A stretch of 64,000 nt of DNA from Enhygromyxa salina (GTDB lineage: Bacteria; Myxococcota_A; Polyangia; Nannocystales; Nannocystaceae): NCBI RefSeq assembly GCF_002994635.1, contig NZ_PVNL01000117.1, positions 124,001-188,000 of the forward strand, in the 5' to 3' direction. Below are positions 62,742-64,000 of this stretch, one piece after another. Numbering within the stretch: position 1 is the stretch's first letter; the number at the start of each line of letters is the position of its first letter. The notes beneath the pieces are model-generated. The model did no database searches. It saw nothing but the letters and a program-made list of their open reading frames with translations, and was not told the DNA's origin. A program made the position numbers and the translations under genes.

Positions 62742-63875
62742 GTGGATTTCAACTGGTCGCCGAACCAAGCCGAATTGTTCGAGCGCAGCCTCGAATTCGC
62801 CAAACGCCGCGTCGAGCCGCACGCCAAGGCCGAGCAATTCAATCTGGATGTGTGGAACGAATGTGGTGAGTTCGGCCTGACCGGGCTGGCGATACCAACC
62901 GAGCACGGCGGCCTGGGCCTCGACGCGCTGACCACCGCGCGCGTGCTCGAGGCGTTTGGCCAGGGCACCTGCGATCTCGGCTTGCTGTTCTCGGCGGGCG
63001 CTCACCTGTTCGCGTGTGCGCGCCCGATCCTCGAGCACGCCGAGCCCGAGCTGGTCGAGCAGCTGATCCCGGCGCTCGCGCGCGGCACCAAGATCGGCGC
63101 CAACGCGATGACCGAGCCTGGGGCTGGCTCCGACACTCAGCAGCTCGCCGCGCGTGCGGTCCGTGACGGTGACGACTACGTGCTGCAGGCCGACAAGGCG
63201 TTCGTCACCAACGCCCCGATCGCCGACGTCTTCCTGGTCTACGCCACGACCGAGCCCTCGCACGGGTACCTGGGCCTCAGCGCGTTCGTCGTCACGCCCG
63301 ACATGCCGGGCGTGCGGGTCGGCGCGGCCATGGCCAAGGTCGGGCTCGGGTCGTCGCCGTTCGGCAGCCTGTACCTCGAAGACTGCCGCGTGCCCGCTCG
63401 CTACCGGGTCGGCCCAGAGGGCGCGGGCTCGCGGGTGTTTCAGAGCTCGATGGCGTGGGAGCGGGCCTGCCTGTTTGGAATCTATCTCGGCGCCATGCAG
63501 CGGCAGCTCGACGCCGTCGTCTCGCACGCGCTCGAGCGCAAGCAATTCCGCCGGCCGATCGGCAAGTTCCAGGGCGTCAGCCACCGCATCGCCGACATGC
63601 AGCTACGCCTCGAGTCGGCCCGCATGCTGCTGTATCGCGCGTGCTGGATGCACGACCAGCAGCGCGACTCGGTCCTCGCGATCAGCCTGGCCAAGCTGGC
63701 CGTCAGCGAGGCCGCGGTCCAGTCCGGGCTCGACGCCATTCAGCTGCACGGTGGGCTCGGCGTGGTCGCCGAAGCCGGGATCGAGCGTGGCCTGCGTGAC
63801 GCCCTGGCGAGCACGGTGTTCTCGGGCACCTCCGAGATCCAACGCAACCTGATCGCGCGGGCGCTGGGCCTATGA
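62742..63875 (+). CDS. Acyl-CoA dehydrogenase
   Basis: This 377-residue flavoprotein has a GTG start with an AGGGAG ribosome site 7 bases upstream. Motifs: GLAIPTEHGGLGLDAL, ANAMTEPGAGSDTQQL, DKAFVTNAPIADVFLVYA, RKQFRRPIGKFQGVSHRIAD, IQLHGGLG and the terminal SGTSEIQRNLIARAL. A glutamate in GIERGLRDAL sits where short/medium-chain enzymes place the catalytic base. Such enzymes introduce a 2,3-double bond in an acyl-CoA or carrier-bound acyl chain. It overlaps the next gene by ATGA. Confidence 0.92.
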   Translation: MDFNWSPNQAELFERSLEFAKRRVEPHAKAEQFNLDVWNECGEFGLTGLAIPTEHGGLGLDALTTARVLEAFGQGTCDLGLLFSAGAHLFACARPILEHAEPELVEQLIPALARGTKIGANAMTEPGAGSDTQQLAARAVRDGDDYVLQADKAFVTNAPIADVFLVYATTEPSHGYLGLSAFVVTPDMPGVRVGAAMAKVGLGSSPFGSLYLEDCRVPARYRVGPEGAGSRVFQSSMAWERACLFGIYLGAMQRQLDAVVSHALERKQFRRPIGKFQGVSHRIADMQLRLESARMLLYRACWMHDQQRDSVLAISLAKLAVSEAAVQSGLDAIQLHGGLGVVAEAGIERGLRDALASTVFSGTSEIQRNLIARALGL

Positions 63876-64000
63876 ACTTGGCGGCGTTGGTGATCGAGGC
63901 CGCCCGCCGCACACCCAGCGCGGTGGCGATCGTCGGGCCCGACGCGCAGCTGAGCTACGCCGAGCTCGACCAGCAGGCCGCCGGCCTCGCAGCCGTGCTC
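63872..64000 (+). CDS. AMP-binding acyl-CoA synthetase/adenylating enzyme (5' end only)
   Basis: The first 43 residues read MNLAALVIEAARRTPSAVAI, then QLSYAELDQQAAGLAAVL, the usual start of an adenylate-forming enzyme (A-x-x-x-P-x-x-x-A; TYAELD). The gene is cut by the window edge. The ATGA overlap with the acyl-CoA dehydrogenase shows coupling. Loading of a carboxylic acid onto CoA or a carrier protein is likely. Confidence 0.75.
   Translation, partial: MNLAALVIEAARRTPSAVAIVGPDAQLSYAELDQQAAGLAAVL

Overview
The window is a 64 kb stretch of a GC-rich, gene-dense bacterial chromosome. The features that place it are many Ser/Thr kinases fused to TPR, PEGA, cyclic-nucleotide-binding or histidine-kinase modules, a large number of secreted lipoproteins, and lipoproteins that carry an Asp/Gly-rich linker followed by a K-F-D motif. 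Together these point to Myxococcota, most likely suborder Nannocystineae (Nannocystis, Enhygromyxa or Plesiocystis relatives). This is inference from gene content; no rRNA gene is present to test it. I saw no tRNA, rRNA, CRISPR array, prophage or intact insertion sequence.

Layout. 1-7.2 kb: an outer-membrane porin (cut by the window edge), diverging from a two-gene operon for a BadF/HgdC-type ATPase activase and an HgdB-like acyl-CoA dehydratase-type Fe-S partner. 7.3-13 kb: a Na+/solute symporter, a kinase with a TPR region, a LysR regulator and a GH114-like lipoprotein. 13.8-23 kb: an IgGFc-binding-like lipoprotein, a GT4 glycosyltransferase, an FG-GAP repeat lipoprotein, a formylglycine-generating-enzyme-like lipoprotein and an M3 metallopeptidase. 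23-27 kb: one 1308-residue protein combining HIT, phospholipase-D, SF2 helicase and LexA/S24-like peptidase domains, the most striking single gene here. 27-29.2 kb: two glycosyltransferases and a small unknown gene. 29.3-38.7 kb: a choice-of-anchor-L-like lipoprotein, a degenerate PP2C-like protein, a second symporter, a kinase/PEGA operon, a YebC regulator and a Sel1 lipoprotein whose 3' part is in another frame.

38.7-47.1 kb: two 559-residue FG-GAP lipoprotein paralogs in direct orientation bracket about 5 kb. Inside lie a large hairpin, a decayed gene, and a compositionally different pair (a tandem-repeat/beta-lactamase-fold protein resembling polyglycine hydrolases, and a Cys-rich lipoprotein) with a 40-bp direct repeat on each side of the second gene. 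A Dph6-type ATP pyrophosphatase also lies here. 47.3-59.3 kb: three signalling proteins (a kinase with an Lcl_C/DUF1566-like sensor, a kinase with a cNMP-binding domain, and a 1903-residue kinase/AAA/GAF/PAS/histidine-kinase hybrid whose kinase lacks its catalytic Asp residues), a transglutaminase-like lipoprotein and an orphan ModA. From 59.45 kb to the right edge an AT-rich leader precedes a tight operon: aldehyde dehydrogenase-crotonase fusion, SDR reductase, small STAS-like protein, acyl-CoA dehydrogenase and the start of an adenylate-forming ligase. This looks like the beginning of an acyl-CoA or natural-product pathway that continues beyond the window.
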